From contig NZ_RXHS01000001.1 of NCBI RefSeq assembly GCF_004138125.1, positions 372,001 to 436,000 of the forward strand: a stretch of 64,000 bases of DNA, in the 5' to 3' direction. Below are positions 32,587-42,939 of this stretch, in pieces. Origin of the DNA: Seramator thermalis (GTDB lineage: Bacteria; Bacteroidota; Bacteroidia; Bacteroidales; Dysgonomonadaceae). The notes beneath the pieces were generated by a model. It searched no databases, was not told the origin of the DNA, and saw only the letters and a program-made list of their open reading frames with translations. Each line of letters opens with the position of its first letter. Positions within the stretch are counted from its first letter, which is position 1. The position numbers and the translations under genes were made by a program.

Positions 32587-33819
32587 ATGAAACCGAGAAC
32601 TTTTTTTCTTATCTTTTTCATCCTATTGTCAGTTTCCATATCTTGCCAGGCCCAAGAAAAGGATAAAACCACGAATGGACAAATTGGTACACTTCCTCCG
32701 GTAGAAACTCAACCGGCAAATACCAATTATGCTCCGGCATTTGAAGGACAAACGCGCATCGGAGGCGTAAAAACCATTACACCTTACGAAGTGAAAATAA
32801 TTGCCGAAGGGTTATCGAAACCTTGGGGCGTCACTCCTCTCCCTGATGGAAGACTGGCTATAACCGAAAAGGGTGGAACCATGCGTATTGCCACTGCCGA
32901 GGGGTCGGTCAGTGATCCGATTATAGGATTTCCTGCAGTGGATGACCGGGGTCAGGGTGGCTTGCTTGATGTGGCTCCCGCTCCCGATTTCGAAAGCAGT
33001 CGAATGTTGTATTTTACCTTTGCCGAAAAAAAGCCTCAAGGTTCGCTTACAGCAGTTGGAAAAGGAAAACTTTCGACCGATGAAACCAAAATCGAAAACT
33101 TTCAGGCAATCTTCCGAGCTGTTCCCTATTTTGATAACAGCATGCACTTTGGTAGCCGCATAGTTTTCGATAAAAACGGCAATATTTTCGTCTCTACCGG
33201 CGAACGCTCGGACCTGGCCACACGCCCTAAGGCACAACTTCTCGATAACGGATACGGAAAGGTAATCCATATTACTCCCGAAGGGAAACCGGTACCGGAC
33301 AATCCTTTTATAGGCGTAACAAGTGCTATGCCCGAAATCTACTCTTACGGTCACCGAAACGCTCAGGGACTGGCCATTCATCCCGAAACGAATGAGTTAT
33401 GGCTCAGCGAGATGGGACCCCGCGGAGGCGATGAGCTAAATCTAATTGAAGCGGGAAAAAATTACGGGTGGGCTGTCATAACTTACGGTCTCGAATACAG
33501 CGGCAAACCGGTGGGCGAAGGCATCACCCAAAAAGAAGGAATGGAGCAGCCGATTTATTATTGGGATCCGGTGCTTTCTCCAAGCGGAATGACGTTTTAT
33601 AGTTCCGATATCATCCCCGAATGGCAAAACAATTTGTTTATCGGGGGATTGAGCAGCAAGCATATTGCCAGACTTGTCATACGCGAGCACAAAGTGGTGG
33701 GAGAAGAACGGTTGCTTGCCAATGAGAATCAACGCTTTCGCGATGTGGCCGAAGGCAAGGATGGTGCTCTTTATGCAGTAACAGACGAAGGCAGATTATA
33801 CCGTATTTCCAAAAAATAA
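32587..33819 (+). CDS. PQQ-dependent aldose sugar dehydrogenase-like exported beta-propeller
   Basis: The 410 residues begin with an export signal (LIFFILLSVSISCQAQE) that could be cut as a lipoprotein at the cysteine or by signal peptidase I after QA. A six-bladed beta-propeller of the glucose/sorbosone dehydrogenase (YliI-like) family follows, with LSKPWGVTPLPDGRLAITEK, GFPAVDDRGQGGLLDVAPAP, SYGHRNAQGLAIHPETNELW and EMGPRGGDELNLI. Oxidises sugars in the periplasm if PQQ is available; no PQQ synthesis genes are in the window. It lies 28 bp before an exported aldo/keto reductase gene, probably in one transcript. Confidence 0.88.
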   Translation: MKPRTFFLIFFILLSVSISCQAQEKDKTTNGQIGTLPPVETQPANTNYAPAFEGQTRIGGVKTITPYEVKIIAEGLSKPWGVTPLPDGRLAITEKGGTMRIATAEGSVSDPIIGFPAVDDRGQGGLLDVAPAPDFESSRMLYFTFAEKKPQGSLTAVGKGKLSTDETKIENFQAIFRAVPYFDNSMHFGSRIVFDKNGNIFVSTGERSDLATRPKAQLLDNGYGKVIHITPEGKPVPDNPFIGVTSAMPEIYSYGHRNAQGLAIHPETNELWLSEMGPRGGDELNLIEAGKNYGWAVITYGLEYSGKPVGEGITQKEGMEQPIYYWDPVLSPSGMTFYSSDIIPEWQNNLFIGGLSSKHIARLVIREHKVVGEERLLANENQRFRDVAEGKDGALYAVTDEGRLYRISKK

Positions 33820-33847
33820 TAAACGATCGGACTAAAAATTACAGCCA

Positions 33848-34825
33848 ATGAACAAGCGAGAATTTATCAAACGGAGCGTTACGGGAGCAATAGCTTTGGG
33901 GATAACAGGAAAAACATCCGTTACCCTCGCTGAAAATCAGAAAATTCCTGAAGTAAAAAAACGCAAGCTTGGCAAAACCGGATTTGAAGTTTTTCCTGTT
34001 CTTTACGGTGGTATTATTTCGAGGCAAGACGGACAGGAGGCTTCGAACAATTATGTCGCCTGGGCAATCGATCGTGGCATCAATTATTTTGATGTCGCTC
34101 CTTCTTATGGCGATGCACAGGAAAAACTCGGAATTTCGCTGCAACCCTACCGGAAAGACAAATATTTGGCCTGCAAAACAACACAGCGCAAACGGGTGGA
34201 CGCAGAAAAGGAATTTGAGCAATCGCTGAAAATGCTTCACACCGATTATTTCGACGTCTATCAACTTCACAGTCTGACTACACCCGACGACGTAGATCAA
34301 GCTTTCGGTCCCGGAGGGGTTATGGAAATGATCGAAAAAGAAAAACAACGAGGACGTATTCGCAAAGTCGGGTTTTCGGCACATTCGCAAACACAGGCCA
34401 TTCGCGCCATTTCGATGTATGATTTCGACACGATGATGTTCCCTACCAATTGGCAAATGATCATGCGTGACGGATGGAGTACCGAAGCAATAAAGACCGC
34501 AAAAAAACACGATATGGGCGTTATCGCCATCAAAGGCCTCATTCATCGCAGTTGGATCAACCAAGAGGAGCGGAAAGCATACCCTAAATCCTGGTGTAAA
34601 CCCATTGATGTGTCAGATGTTCCTTTCGGAGTTGCTGCCCTGAAATATACTTTCAAAAGCGGTGCAGACGTAATAATTCCGCCGGGCGACTTTCGCGATT
34701 TCGCATTCTGTGTCGATCATATCGACGAAATTTTAGGATCTCCTCTTTCAAATAGCGAACAGGCACTGCTCGATCGCGAGTTTCTCGCCGTAAAAGATCA
34801 CCCTTTCTTCGAACCAAGAACATGA
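33848..34825 (+). CDS. Aldo/keto reductase with twin-arginine-like signal
   Basis: The 325 residues start NKREFIKRSVTGAIALGITG, a Tat-like leader in which the first arginine of the pair is lysine, followed by the AKR barrel. The catalytic tetrad is visible: Asp and Tyr in FDVAPSYGDAQ, Lys in LACKTTQRK and His in VYQLHSL. Typical C-terminal NADPH-binding features are shorter than in cytosolic AKRs. An exported AKR next to an exported sugar dehydrogenase suggests joint work on periplasmic sugars or aldehydes; substrate unknown. Whether a KR pair suffices for Tat export is uncertain. Confidence 0.87.
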   Translation: MNKREFIKRSVTGAIALGITGKTSVTLAENQKIPEVKKRKLGKTGFEVFPVLYGGIISRQDGQEASNNYVAWAIDRGINYFDVAPSYGDAQEKLGISLQPYRKDKYLACKTTQRKRVDAEKEFEQSLKMLHTDYFDVYQLHSLTTPDDVDQAFGPGGVMEMIEKEKQRGRIRKVGFSAHSQTQAIRAISMYDFDTMMFPTNWQMIMRDGWSTEAIKTAKKHDMGVIAIKGLIHRSWINQEERKAYPKSWCKPIDVSDVPFGVAALKYTFKSGADVIIPPGDFRDFAFCVDHIDEILGSPLSNSEQALLDREFLAVKDHPFFEPRT

Positions 34826-35038
34826 GAAGGGAGAACGTTGTAAACAATTAATCGAACAACCGCCATTTTGTACTTTACGAGTACGGAAGGATTGCGATCC
34901 TTCGGGAGTATATCCAACTCACTGCGGAGTGTCACTCTGTCGGTCAATAGCGCTCACGGGCAATTCAAAACTTCTTCCGCAATGTGCAACTAAACGTATC
35001 CATTGATAATTGCAACGACAATTTCACCCGACAAAACT

Positions 35039-35079
35039 AAAAAAGTTGTTTCAAACTGGTTTTTGAAACAACTTTTTTT
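35039..35079. terminator. Bidirectional terminator between the aldo/keto reductase and the V-ATPase operon
   Basis: GTTGTTTCAAA (35045-35055) and TTTGAAACAAC (35062-35072) form a perfect 11-bp stem, flanked by A6 on the left and T7 on the right, so it works on both strands for the two converging operons. The gap 34826-35038 also holds two short inverted repeats (34887-34902 and 34920-34931) and no gene. Confidence 0.8.
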
Positions 35080-35107
35080 AGTTGATAACACAGCTCTCTT
35101 TTTCAAA

Positions 35108-35572
<465 letters not shown>

Positions 35573-35610
35573 CTAAATTGTTTTATTGTTGTTAATTGAA
35601 TCGATATATT

Positions 35611-37434
35611 CTATGATAATTTTCTGAAAGGACTATACTTTTTTCCTCCTCCCGAAAATTCGGCATTTTTATAAAATTCTACGAATGTGAGACGCATCGG
35701 ATGAACAAAAGCGCCCAAAGTGTTCATAAATATAGTGATGGCATGCCCCACAATAAATATCAGTGCGGCAACTATCGGCCCCAAAATTACATTGTCCGGG
35801 CTCATTCCGGCAGCAAGGCTATTGAATACGCTTGCCAATATACTTCCCGACAATCCGAGTGCAAACAAACGCACATACGACAACACATCTCCAAGCAAGC
35901 CTGTGACCATATTATAAGTATCCCAAAGCGCCAATCCAAAATTCATGAATAAATTTTTACCCGGCGAATTGAAAAATAAGATGAATATGGCCGATATCCC
36001 GATTATTGTCAGATGCAATGTGCCGAACATAGGCATAATTTTCGGCAATAACGCCGAAATAATCATACTTACCAACAATACAAACCACCCTATTGTGGCT
36101 AAACCATACACAAATCCAAATTGACGTATCCTGTTAAAGACTTTAAGAATCATACCAAACAGTATCTGTACAACCCCAAGCACCAGAGAGAGGATAAACA
36201 TTTGATTGTTGTCGAGAAAAACGATTGATTTCAGTTTTTGAAAAACGGGTAGTTGCATATCGTAAATCTGAAATCCGAAAAATCCGCCGGTCAGTAAACC
36301 GCAGAAAAACGCCGAAGCGCCCAAAATCTGCACCAATGTCAGCATCCCTCTTAGATTAGCCGAAAGGGTTTTCCGCATGAAAATTGCAGCGACAGTGGAC
36401 ACAAGAAAGAGAAACAATCCGTATCCGACATCGCCGAGCGACAATCCGAAAAATATCATGTAGAATGGTGCAAAATAAGGAGTCAGATCTATCTCATTAT
36501 ACTTGGGCAACATATACATTTCGGCTATCGGCTCGAAAAGCTTCGTAAACTTATTGTTCTTAAATTTGATGGGAACATCGTCTTCCGGAGCGGGATCAGA
36601 AATTTCGAAATAGGCATTTTTCGATTCGAGATATTGCGAAATCTCGTTCATATTGTCCTCGGGAGCCCATCCCTGCAAAAGCATCAATTTATCGTCAGCA
36701 AGCTTATTGCCACTGCTTTTCACACGGGCAAAAGTAATTTCCGATTCAACTTGTTTGATCGCTACATCTAGTGAAGGAATATCAGCCGATAACTGCGTCA
36801 TCTGCAGTTCGAGCTGTCGCATTTCATCTTTCAACGAATCTGTCAACCCATTAAGTTTGCTGAGCGAAACTTCGGGTATTTTCACTTCCTCTATATTGAG
36901 CTCATCAATGGGAACATCACTCTTTGTAACGGTAATAAAATATGTTTTGGAAGCTTCCTTCTTTATAAGAATTGCATCTAATTTCGACTCCAATTCAGGA
37001 TTATATTGAGAACTCGGAACAACAAAAAAATGAATCTTATAGCCGCTATCTGATATTTTTTTCAGTATCTGAGGATCAAAATCGCCCCAAGGTGCTATCG
37101 CATCGCGTTCTTTTGTGGCAACCTGCAATTGTTGTTGAAGCAAAGCTTTTTTCTGTTGAATGCCATCGACTTCATCAATCAACTGAAATCCCCGTTCGAT
37201 ATCGGCAGGATGAAGTGTTTGATCGTTTTTTTTATCCCGTGCTTTATTTAATACTTTTTTTGTTTCCTGCAATTGTTTAAGTTTTGCTACAAGCGATAGA
37301 GATGCCTCATCGTCGGAAACCACTTTATCGTTGGTGGCAACGTGAATCAATCCCAGATCACGCAGATCGTTGAGAAACACTTCATAATCTTTATAAAATA
37401 CCAAAAAGGTAAATTTTTTCATTTTCGCTACCAT
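35611..37434 (-). CDS. ntpI: V-type ATPase subunit I (stator, membrane a-subunit homologue)
   Basis: The 607 residues have a long soluble N-terminal part with coiled coils (about 1-300, including KLKQLQETKKVLNKARDKKN and QLELQMTQLSADI) and a membrane C-terminal part with seven to eight helices (about 320-600), containing the conserved FFGLSLGDVGYGLF and DVLSYVRLFALGL, whose arginine faces the rotor carboxylate. The start overlaps the D gene by 7 bp; a second ATG four codons in is also possible. Length is typical of bacterial subunit I. Confidence 0.95.
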   Translation of the reverse strand: MVAKMKKFTFLVFYKDYEVFLNDLRDLGLIHVATNDKVVSDDEASLSLVAKLKQLQETKKVLNKARDKKNDQTLHPADIERGFQLIDEVDGIQQKKALLQQQLQVATKERDAIAPWGDFDPQILKKISDSGYKIHFFVVPSSQYNPELESKLDAILIKKEASKTYFITVTKSDVPIDELNIEEVKIPEVSLSKLNGLTDSLKDEMRQLELQMTQLSADIPSLDVAIKQVESEITFARVKSSGNKLADDKLMLLQGWAPEDNMNEISQYLESKNAYFEISDPAPEDDVPIKFKNNKFTKLFEPIAEMYMLPKYNEIDLTPYFAPFYMIFFGLSLGDVGYGLFLFLVSTVAAIFMRKTLSANLRGMLTLVQILGASAFFCGLLTGGFFGFQIYDMQLPVFQKLKSIVFLDNNQMFILSLVLGVVQILFGMILKVFNRIRQFGFVYGLATIGWFVLLVSMIISALLPKIMPMFGTLHLTIIGISAIFILFFNSPGKNLFMNFGLALWDTYNMVTGLLGDVLSYVRLFALGLSGSILASVFNSLAAGMSPDNVILGPIVAALIFIVGHAITIFMNTLGAFVHPMRLTFVEFYKNAEFSGGGKKYSPFRKLS

Positions 37435-38042
37435 AGGCTGTTCCCTTCCTGTTTACGTTGTTCCTGATGGGCACGCATGATTTTCTGAGACGATTTCGAG
37501 AGATTTTCTTCATCTTCGAGATAACGTTTTATTTTCAAAATAGCATCCTGATAACCGGGAATCTGAACTTTTTCGAACAAGTTGACTTTTTGCGTAGTTT
37601 TTTTGCGCGCAAACTCCAATCTCGTTAATTTCAATTCGTAAAAATCGCGCTTGATACCTATTTCGGCCAATGTTTCGAGAGTTTGAACTCCGTCCAAAAA
37701 CCATTTAGGTTGATTGAATAAACTGAACGGCTTTACCTCAAAATCCACTTTGTCGAGTGACGGAACAGGAACACCGGCTATTTTTTGTCTCGAGAGATGA
37801 ACATCTTTAATACTGACAAGCGAAGCATCGAATTCTGTCCACAAGCCCACCATCTTATCATAGGAGTGGATTTTTTCTTCGAGTTCCTTCTCAAGCAGCT
37901 TCATTTCGTTTTTTGCCTTTTTCACTTCCATACGCAAAGCGGTTTCCTTGCTTTGCAGCGTAGGCAATGCCCGAACCCTTACATTTAGCTGTTTTTCGAG
38001 TTGTTGCCGCGACGTTTTATTGTATTGAAATTTGATTGCCAT
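37428..38042 (-). CDS. ntpD: V-type ATPase subunit D (central rotor shaft)
   Basis: The 204 residues form the long antiparallel coiled coil of the central shaft: KFQYNKTSRQQLEKQLNVR at the N-terminus and KKTTQKVNLFEKVQIPGY followed by LKIKRYLEDEENLSKSSQK at the C-terminus, both typical of subunit D. The ATG at 38040-38042 begins with the conserved MAIKFQYNK; twelve further upstream residues in frame are not family-like. It lies 36 bp after subunit B and overlaps I by 7 bp. Confidence 0.94.
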   Translation of the reverse strand: MAIKFQYNKTSRQQLEKQLNVRVRALPTLQSKETALRMEVKKAKNEMKLLEKELEEKIHSYDKMVGLWTEFDASLVSIKDVHLSRQKIAGVPVPSLDKVDFEVKPFSLFNQPKWFLDGVQTLETLAEIGIKRDFYELKLTRLEFARKKTTQKVNLFEKVQIPGYQDAILKIKRYLEDEENLSKSSQKIMRAHQEQRKQEGNSLW

Positions 38043-38078
38043 CTGATAAAAGAGTGAAAACTTCGGAAAATAACACAA

Positions 38079-39395
38079 TCAGTTAGTCCAATATTTTTCG
38101 ACCAATTCTTGTTTCATATTGACTTCTGCGGGCTTGAAATGCCTGGAAAGCAAACTCCAGGTTTTGTCCAACATTTCGGTTGTATTTAAATTAACGTCGA
38201 TCGAAAGAATATATTCGGAATAATCGCGAGCAAAAGCCAGCGCACGCTCATCGTAATCGGTGAGATCGAACCCGTTTTCGAGTTTCGTTTTGGCATTGGC
38301 GGCGTCGGCATAAAGTCTGACAGCAGCATTCATAATCTGAGGATGATCTTCACGTGTTTTCTTGCCTTGAACCAATTGTTTCAGGCGCGAAAGCGAACGG
38401 AAAGGATCGACGATGACCTTACCCACATCACTATCCCGACGCAAAAACAATTGGCCTTCGGTGATATATCCCGTATTGTCGGGAACGGCATGCGTGATAT
38501 CGCCTCCCGAAAGAGTAGTTACAGCGAGTATAGTGATGGATCCACCCGTCGGAAACTGAGCAGCTTTTTCGTAAATTTTAGCCAAATCGGAATAAAGCGA
38601 ACCCGGCATCGAGTCTTTCGAAGGAATCTGATCCATACGATTTGATACGATTGCCAGTGCATCGGCGTAGGAAGTCATATCGGATAACAAGACCAGTACT
38701 TTTTCGTTTTTGTCAACAGCGAAATATTCGGCAGCAGTTAACGCCATGTCCGGAACGAGTAATCGTTCTACGGCCGGATCTTCGGTAGTATTCATAAAAC
38801 AAATGATTCGGTCTAAAGCGCCGGCATTGCTAAACACATTTTTAAAGTACAGGTAATCGTCATAGGTCATCCCCATGCCTCCCAAAATTATTTTATCGGT
38901 TTCGGCACGCAAGGCCACCGTTGCCATAACCTGGTTGAATGGTTGATCGGGATCGGCAAAGAAAGGAATCTTTTGTCCTGAAACAAGCGTGTTGTTGAGG
39001 TCGATGCCTGCTATACCGGTTGCGATCAGCTCCGACGGTTGTCGTCTGCGCACGGGGTTTACAGAGGGGCCACCAATGGGCCGTTCTTCGCCTTCGGGCA
39101 CAGGGCCACCGTCGATAGGATTGCCATAGGCGTCGAAGAATCTGCCGGCCAACTGGTCTCCAACTTTTAAAGATGGGGCCTTACCCAAAAAAACCACTTC
39201 GGCATTTGAAGGTATCCCTTCCGTTCCCTCAAAAATTTGAAGCGTAACCTCGTCTCCTATAATCTTCACAACCTGTGCAAGACGACCCTCGACGGTTGCC
39301 AATTCGTCATAACCCACATCGGTAGCTTTCACCGAACAAGTAGCTTTTGTAATCTGGGTAATCTTCGTATATATTTTTTGAAATGCCTTTGCCAT
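38079..39395 (-). CDS. ntpB: V-type ATPase subunit B (regulatory nucleotide-binding subunit)
   Basis: The 438 residues align with V-ATPase B subunits: the N-terminal beta barrel, GRFFDAYGNPIDGGP, the IPFFADPDQPFNQ segment in place of a P-loop, LVLLSDMTSYADAL and LFLRRDSDVGKVIVDPFRSL. The absence of a Walker A motif is normal for non-catalytic B. Follows subunit A by 4 bp, so the two are made in equal amounts. Confidence 0.97.
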   Translation of the reverse strand: MAKAFQKIYTKITQITKATCSVKATDVGYDELATVEGRLAQVVKIIGDEVTLQIFEGTEGIPSNAEVVFLGKAPSLKVGDQLAGRFFDAYGNPIDGGPVPEGEERPIGGPSVNPVRRRQPSELIATGIAGIDLNNTLVSGQKIPFFADPDQPFNQVMATVALRAETDKIILGGMGMTYDDYLYFKNVFSNAGALDRIICFMNTTEDPAVERLLVPDMALTAAEYFAVDKNEKVLVLLSDMTSYADALAIVSNRMDQIPSKDSMPGSLYSDLAKIYEKAAQFPTGGSITILAVTTLSGGDITHAVPDNTGYITEGQLFLRRDSDVGKVIVDPFRSLSRLKQLVQGKKTREDHPQIMNAAVRLYADAANAKTKLENGFDLTDYDERALAFARDYSEYILSIDVNLNTTEMLDKTWSLLSRHFKPAEVNMKQELVEKYWTN

Positions 39396-39399
39396 GATT

Positions 39400-41154
39400 T
39401 CAAATTTTCTTTTGAGAAACTAATGTTTTTAATTGTTCACGATATTGATTGTATTTATCGGACTCGAATTCGGCGTAATTCATCTGTTTACCTACGTAGA
39501 TCAATTCCTTAAAAAAATCGGCCACTTGATTGAAATTATCGAATTCGAAATCGGTACGACAAATGTCCACGACAATATCCAATATTTCTTTTTGACGCTC
39601 AATTGGTGTTACGGAATCTATCAAATCAAATGCATCCTGTTGCAACACGATAAAATCTATCAATTCCGATTTCCAGAATGTGATGTGATATTCCACCGGC
39701 ACACCATCGTCTCCTAAAATGTTGATTTGTTCGGCGATTTCTTTTCCACGTAGCAAACGAGTTCTGATTTCGTTAACTTTCAGTGTCCAATCGCTCGAAA
39801 TATGTTCAGAAATGAATTCTTCGAATTCGGGATACTCGATGTATTTTGAATAAGATTCGATAGGATTGATGGCCGGATAACGTTTTTTATCGGCTCTATC
39901 TTGTTCGAGGGCATAAAAACATCGTGCCACTTTCTTCGTATTTTCGGTTACCGGTTCTTTCAGATTTCCTCCGGCAGGCGAAACAGTCCCGATAAAAGTA
40001 ATTGAACCTTCGTGTCCGTTATTTAAAACCACGTGTCCGGCACGACCGTAAAAATTGGAAATGATAGCCGACAAATCCATCGGGAATGCGTCGGGACCGG
40101 GAAGCTCTTCCAAGCGGTTGCTCATCTCTCGCAGAGCTTGAGCCCAACGTGATGTGGAGTCCGCCATAAGCAAAACTTTCAATCCCATCGAACGATAATA
40201 TTCGCCGATAGTCATCGCCGTATAAACCGATGCTTCACGAGCGGATACCGGCATATTTGACGTGTTGGCGACGATGATCGTTCGTTCCATCAATTTTCGG
40301 CCGGTATGAGGATCAATTAGTTCGGGAAACTCGGTAAAAATTTCGACTACTTCGTTGGCACGTTCACCGCAAGCAGCGATGATAACGATATCTGCCTCGG
40401 CCTGTTTGGATATGGCATGCTGAAGCACTGTCTTTCCCGTGCCGAATGCACCCGGAATAAAACCTGTACCTCCTTCAACGATAGGGTTTAGCGTATCGAT
40501 TGAGCGCACTCCCGTTTCGAGTAACTTGTAAGGTCTGTGTTTTTCCCTATAGGTTGTGATGGGAATTTTAACCGGCCAACGCTGTATCATGTTGATTTCG
40601 GATTCATTTCCTTCATCATCAACAACTACGGCTATGGTGTTATAAATATTGTATTCCCCTGCTTCCGCGATACTTTTCAGCGTATATTGTCGGTTCATGG
40701 TGAAAGGCAACATGATTTTGTGCGGTTGAAAATTTTCGTCAACTTCACCCAACCATGACCCGGCGGTTACCACGTCGCCCACCTTTGCAATAGGTTTAAA
40801 ATCCCAAAGTTTTTCTTCGTCGAGAGGAAAGGTATATTCGCCACGTCTGAGAAAAATGCCTTCCATCTTGTCGAGATCATTTTCCAGACCATCCAGATTC
40901 TTCTCCAAAAGTCCGGGACCAAGAACCACTTCGAGCATATGTCCCTGAAATTCCACTGTCGAACCGACAGTGAGTCCGCGTGTACTTTCGAATACCTGCA
41001 GATATGCATTTTTACCTATAACTTTAATCACTTCCGACATCAAGCGGGTGCCCTCAAGGTCGATATAAGCAATTTCGTTTTGGGAAACAGGCCCCTCCAC
41101 CTCTACGATCACCAGATTGGAAATGATCCCTTTTACTGTTCCTTTTGTCAACAT
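39400..41154 (-). CDS. ntpA: V-type ATPase subunit A (catalytic)
   Basis: The 584 residues carry the catalytic Walker A loop GAFGTGKTVL, the AACGERANEVVE segment, LMADSTSRWAQALREMSNRL and the A-type non-homologous insert (about 110-200). Hydrolyses or makes ATP in alternation with B. Length is normal. Starts at the ATG 41152-41154, 33 bp after the DUF2764 gene. Confidence 0.98.
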   Translation of the reverse strand: MLTKGTVKGIISNLVIVEVEGPVSQNEIAYIDLEGTRLMSEVIKVIGKNAYLQVFESTRGLTVGSTVEFQGHMLEVVLGPGLLEKNLDGLENDLDKMEGIFLRRGEYTFPLDEEKLWDFKPIAKVGDVVTAGSWLGEVDENFQPHKIMLPFTMNRQYTLKSIAEAGEYNIYNTIAVVVDDEGNESEINMIQRWPVKIPITTYREKHRPYKLLETGVRSIDTLNPIVEGGTGFIPGAFGTGKTVLQHAISKQAEADIVIIAACGERANEVVEIFTEFPELIDPHTGRKLMERTIIVANTSNMPVSAREASVYTAMTIGEYYRSMGLKVLLMADSTSRWAQALREMSNRLEELPGPDAFPMDLSAIISNFYGRAGHVVLNNGHEGSITFIGTVSPAGGNLKEPVTENTKKVARCFYALEQDRADKKRYPAINPIESYSKYIEYPEFEEFISEHISSDWTLKVNEIRTRLLRGKEIAEQINILGDDGVPVEYHITFWKSELIDFIVLQQDAFDLIDSVTPIERQKEILDIVVDICRTDFEFDNFNQVADFFKELIYVGKQMNYAEFESDKYNQYREQLKTLVSQKKI

Positions 41155-41187
41155 ATATAATTATTCTTGTTTGGAATCGTATTTTGT

Positions 41188-42039
41188 TCAATTGTCTTCA
41201 GGGATTTCTATTTCGTTTTTCAATCTCTCTATTAATTGACGAAAAACGCGTTCACCTTCTTCTGCATTGAGGCCTACCCATCGTTCCAGTATCTGTAATT
41301 TGCACAAGTAAGCAAAAATATATTCGATATCGAAATAATCGAACACCGTATTTTCTTCGAGCCACTCCCAGCGAAATTTATCGGTCTTTCGTTCACGCTC
41401 GTAGATATCACCTTCTTCGGAGAGGCGCTGAAGCGTATCAAAATATTCGAGTTCCTGACCTATTCCGAAATCGCGGGCATTGATATTGAGCCGCATGGTT
41501 TTGGCAATCTCGTTATTTCCTACAATTACACGCGCTGCATCCATCCCGTATTTTCGTGCATAGATAGCCGAAAGCACGTTACCAATATTCAGATTGAGCT
41601 CGAACCACCGAGCTATAAGGCTGTTTTTTGTCTCTCTGCCATAATCCATGTACAATGAGGAGAGAAGATCTTCCCACAATTGACCACTGTTTTGAGCTTC
41701 ATCGCTCAGCCAGGTTTGAATGAATTGAATATAATACGACGGGATTTTTTCGTTCGGCTTCACCAATTCGTAGGAAGCATCATCGATCGCTTCGATGATT
41801 TCGTGTCGCGATAACACACCTAACGAATTTATGGCAGCATCCTTGTTTTTGAGTATTTCGAGCAGGTTGCGATTGTCGTAACTGAAAAAATAGATATCCA
41901 GCAATTTTTTATCGGCAGGCTTTAATTCTTCATCGAGTAAAGCTCTGAATTCTTCTACAGTGAATGGCAGTTTGGTGCTGTCGAACGAAAAATCGGGCAG
42001 ACCGGACACAAAATAATAATATTGATTTTTGAATAGCAT
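41188..42039 (-). CDS. DUF2764 protein of the V-ATPase operon
   Basis: The 283 residues start MLFKNQYYYFVSGLPDFSFD, the hallmark of DUF2764, and are all-helical with several aromatic residues. This family sits between E and A in the V-ATPase operons of Bacteroidota, Chlamydiae and Spirochaetes. Since no subunit C (d) gene is present, it may act as the socket between rotor ring and shaft; that is inference from position and helical content. A TTG at 42081 would add 14 residues; the ATG at 42037-42039 fits the family start. Confidence 0.88.
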   Translation of the reverse strand: MLFKNQYYYFVSGLPDFSFDSTKLPFTVEEFRALLDEELKPADKKLLDIYFFSYDNRNLLEILKNKDAAINSLGVLSRHEIIEAIDDASYELVKPNEKIPSYYIQFIQTWLSDEAQNSGQLWEDLLSSLYMDYGRETKNSLIARWFELNLNIGNVLSAIYARKYGMDAARVIVGNNEIAKTMRLNINARDFGIGQELEYFDTLQRLSEEGDIYERERKTDKFRWEWLEENTVFDYFDIEYIFAYLCKLQILERWVGLNAEEGERVFRQLIERLKNEIEIPEDN

Positions 42040-42081
42040 AGGCAAAATCAAACGGATATCGATGGCTGTCGGATACCTCAA

Positions 42082-42672
42082 TTATTGAAATAAAAGCTTT
42101 TGAACTTGCGGGCGGAGGAACTCCTTGAAATATTCGATAAATTCTTCTTCCCCAAATTTGACCTTGTATGAGCCATCTTCGGGAGATAATGTAAATCCGC
42201 TTTTGATGCCGTTTACCGATTCTATTTTTAATCCTTTATCGAGTATGTCTTTTGCATTGGATGCAATGTAGTTTTCTATATCTTTGGAATTCTGAACGCC
42301 GATGGTAAGCTTCTCGTTTTTCGACCAGTTTCGCACCAGTTCGACAATTATCTTTTGAATAAATGTTTGATCCTGCATTGCTGCTTTCACGTTGTCCGAT
42401 ACCAGCTTGTCTGTAATCAGATTCGTGATTTCGGTTTTGAGTGCTTCGATGGCTTGCGCAGCAAAAAGTTTAAGTTCTGCCTCGGTATGACTTCGCATTT
42501 CTGCACTTTGCTTTTCGGCCGTAGCAATGATTTCTTGTGCCTTAGCTGTAGCTTCGTCTAAAATTTGCTTTTTTTGGGCGTTTGCTTCGGCAATAATTTT
42601 TTCGGCCTCCTGTTTTCCTTTTTCTACTCCTTCAGCGTATAATTTCGATGTGAGTTCCTGAATTTTGTCCAT
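42082..42672 (-). CDS. ntpE: V-type ATPase subunit E (peripheral stalk)
   Basis: The 196 residues have a long N-terminal coiled coil rich in Ala, Lys and Glu (KQEAEKIIAEANAQKKQILD, then ATAKAQEIIATAEKQ) and a globular C-terminal domain, the layout of subunit E in the peripheral stalk. First gene of the operon E-DUF2764-A-B-D-I-K. No gene for the stalk partner G/H is nearby. A -7 box TACCTTTG lies 82 bp upstream. Confidence 0.88.
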   Translation of the reverse strand: MDKIQELTSKLYAEGVEKGKQEAEKIIAEANAQKKQILDEATAKAQEIIATAEKQSAEMRSHTEAELKLFAAQAIEALKTEITNLITDKLVSDNVKAAMQDQTFIQKIIVELVRNWSKNEKLTIGVQNSKDIENYIASNAKDILDKGLKIESVNGIKSGFTLSPEDGSYKVKFGEEEFIEYFKEFLRPQVQKLLFQ

Positions 42673-42753
42673 ATGTGATTTGAGATGTATTAAGAGCTAA
42701 ATTTGAGACGAAATGACTTATGATTTTTATTCCACTTATAGATATTGTATTCA

Positions 42754-42761
42754 CAAAGGTA
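42754..42761 (-). promoter_or_regulatory. -7 element of the V-ATPase operon
   Basis: TACCTTTG on the minus strand, 82 bp upstream of the subunit E start. No good -33 at 19-21 nt. Confidence 0.5.
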
Positions 42762-42939
42762 TAAAACAAAAGCAATCATGGGAAAAAAATGAAGTAAAAA
42801 TCTTTTAAACAAACACGCTTTTTTTTAAAATTAGTCAACAAAGGCTCATTCATATACACAAGAATTTTCTTATGCGATTTTTTATGGAATATGGCGAACC
42901 GTAAACAGGTCAATGAATCGAAAAATGGAGGTCAAAAAA

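Noticed and set aside
33839-34564. 241-residue minus-strand frame opposite the aldo/keto reductase
   Set aside because: Antisense shadow of an enzyme with a visible catalytic tetrad.
34861-34931. Short hairpins (AAGGAT/ATCCTT, CACT/AGTG) as a third hairpin array
   Set aside because: Only two or three stems with uneven spacing (31 bp); no 42-43-bp periodicity is visible.
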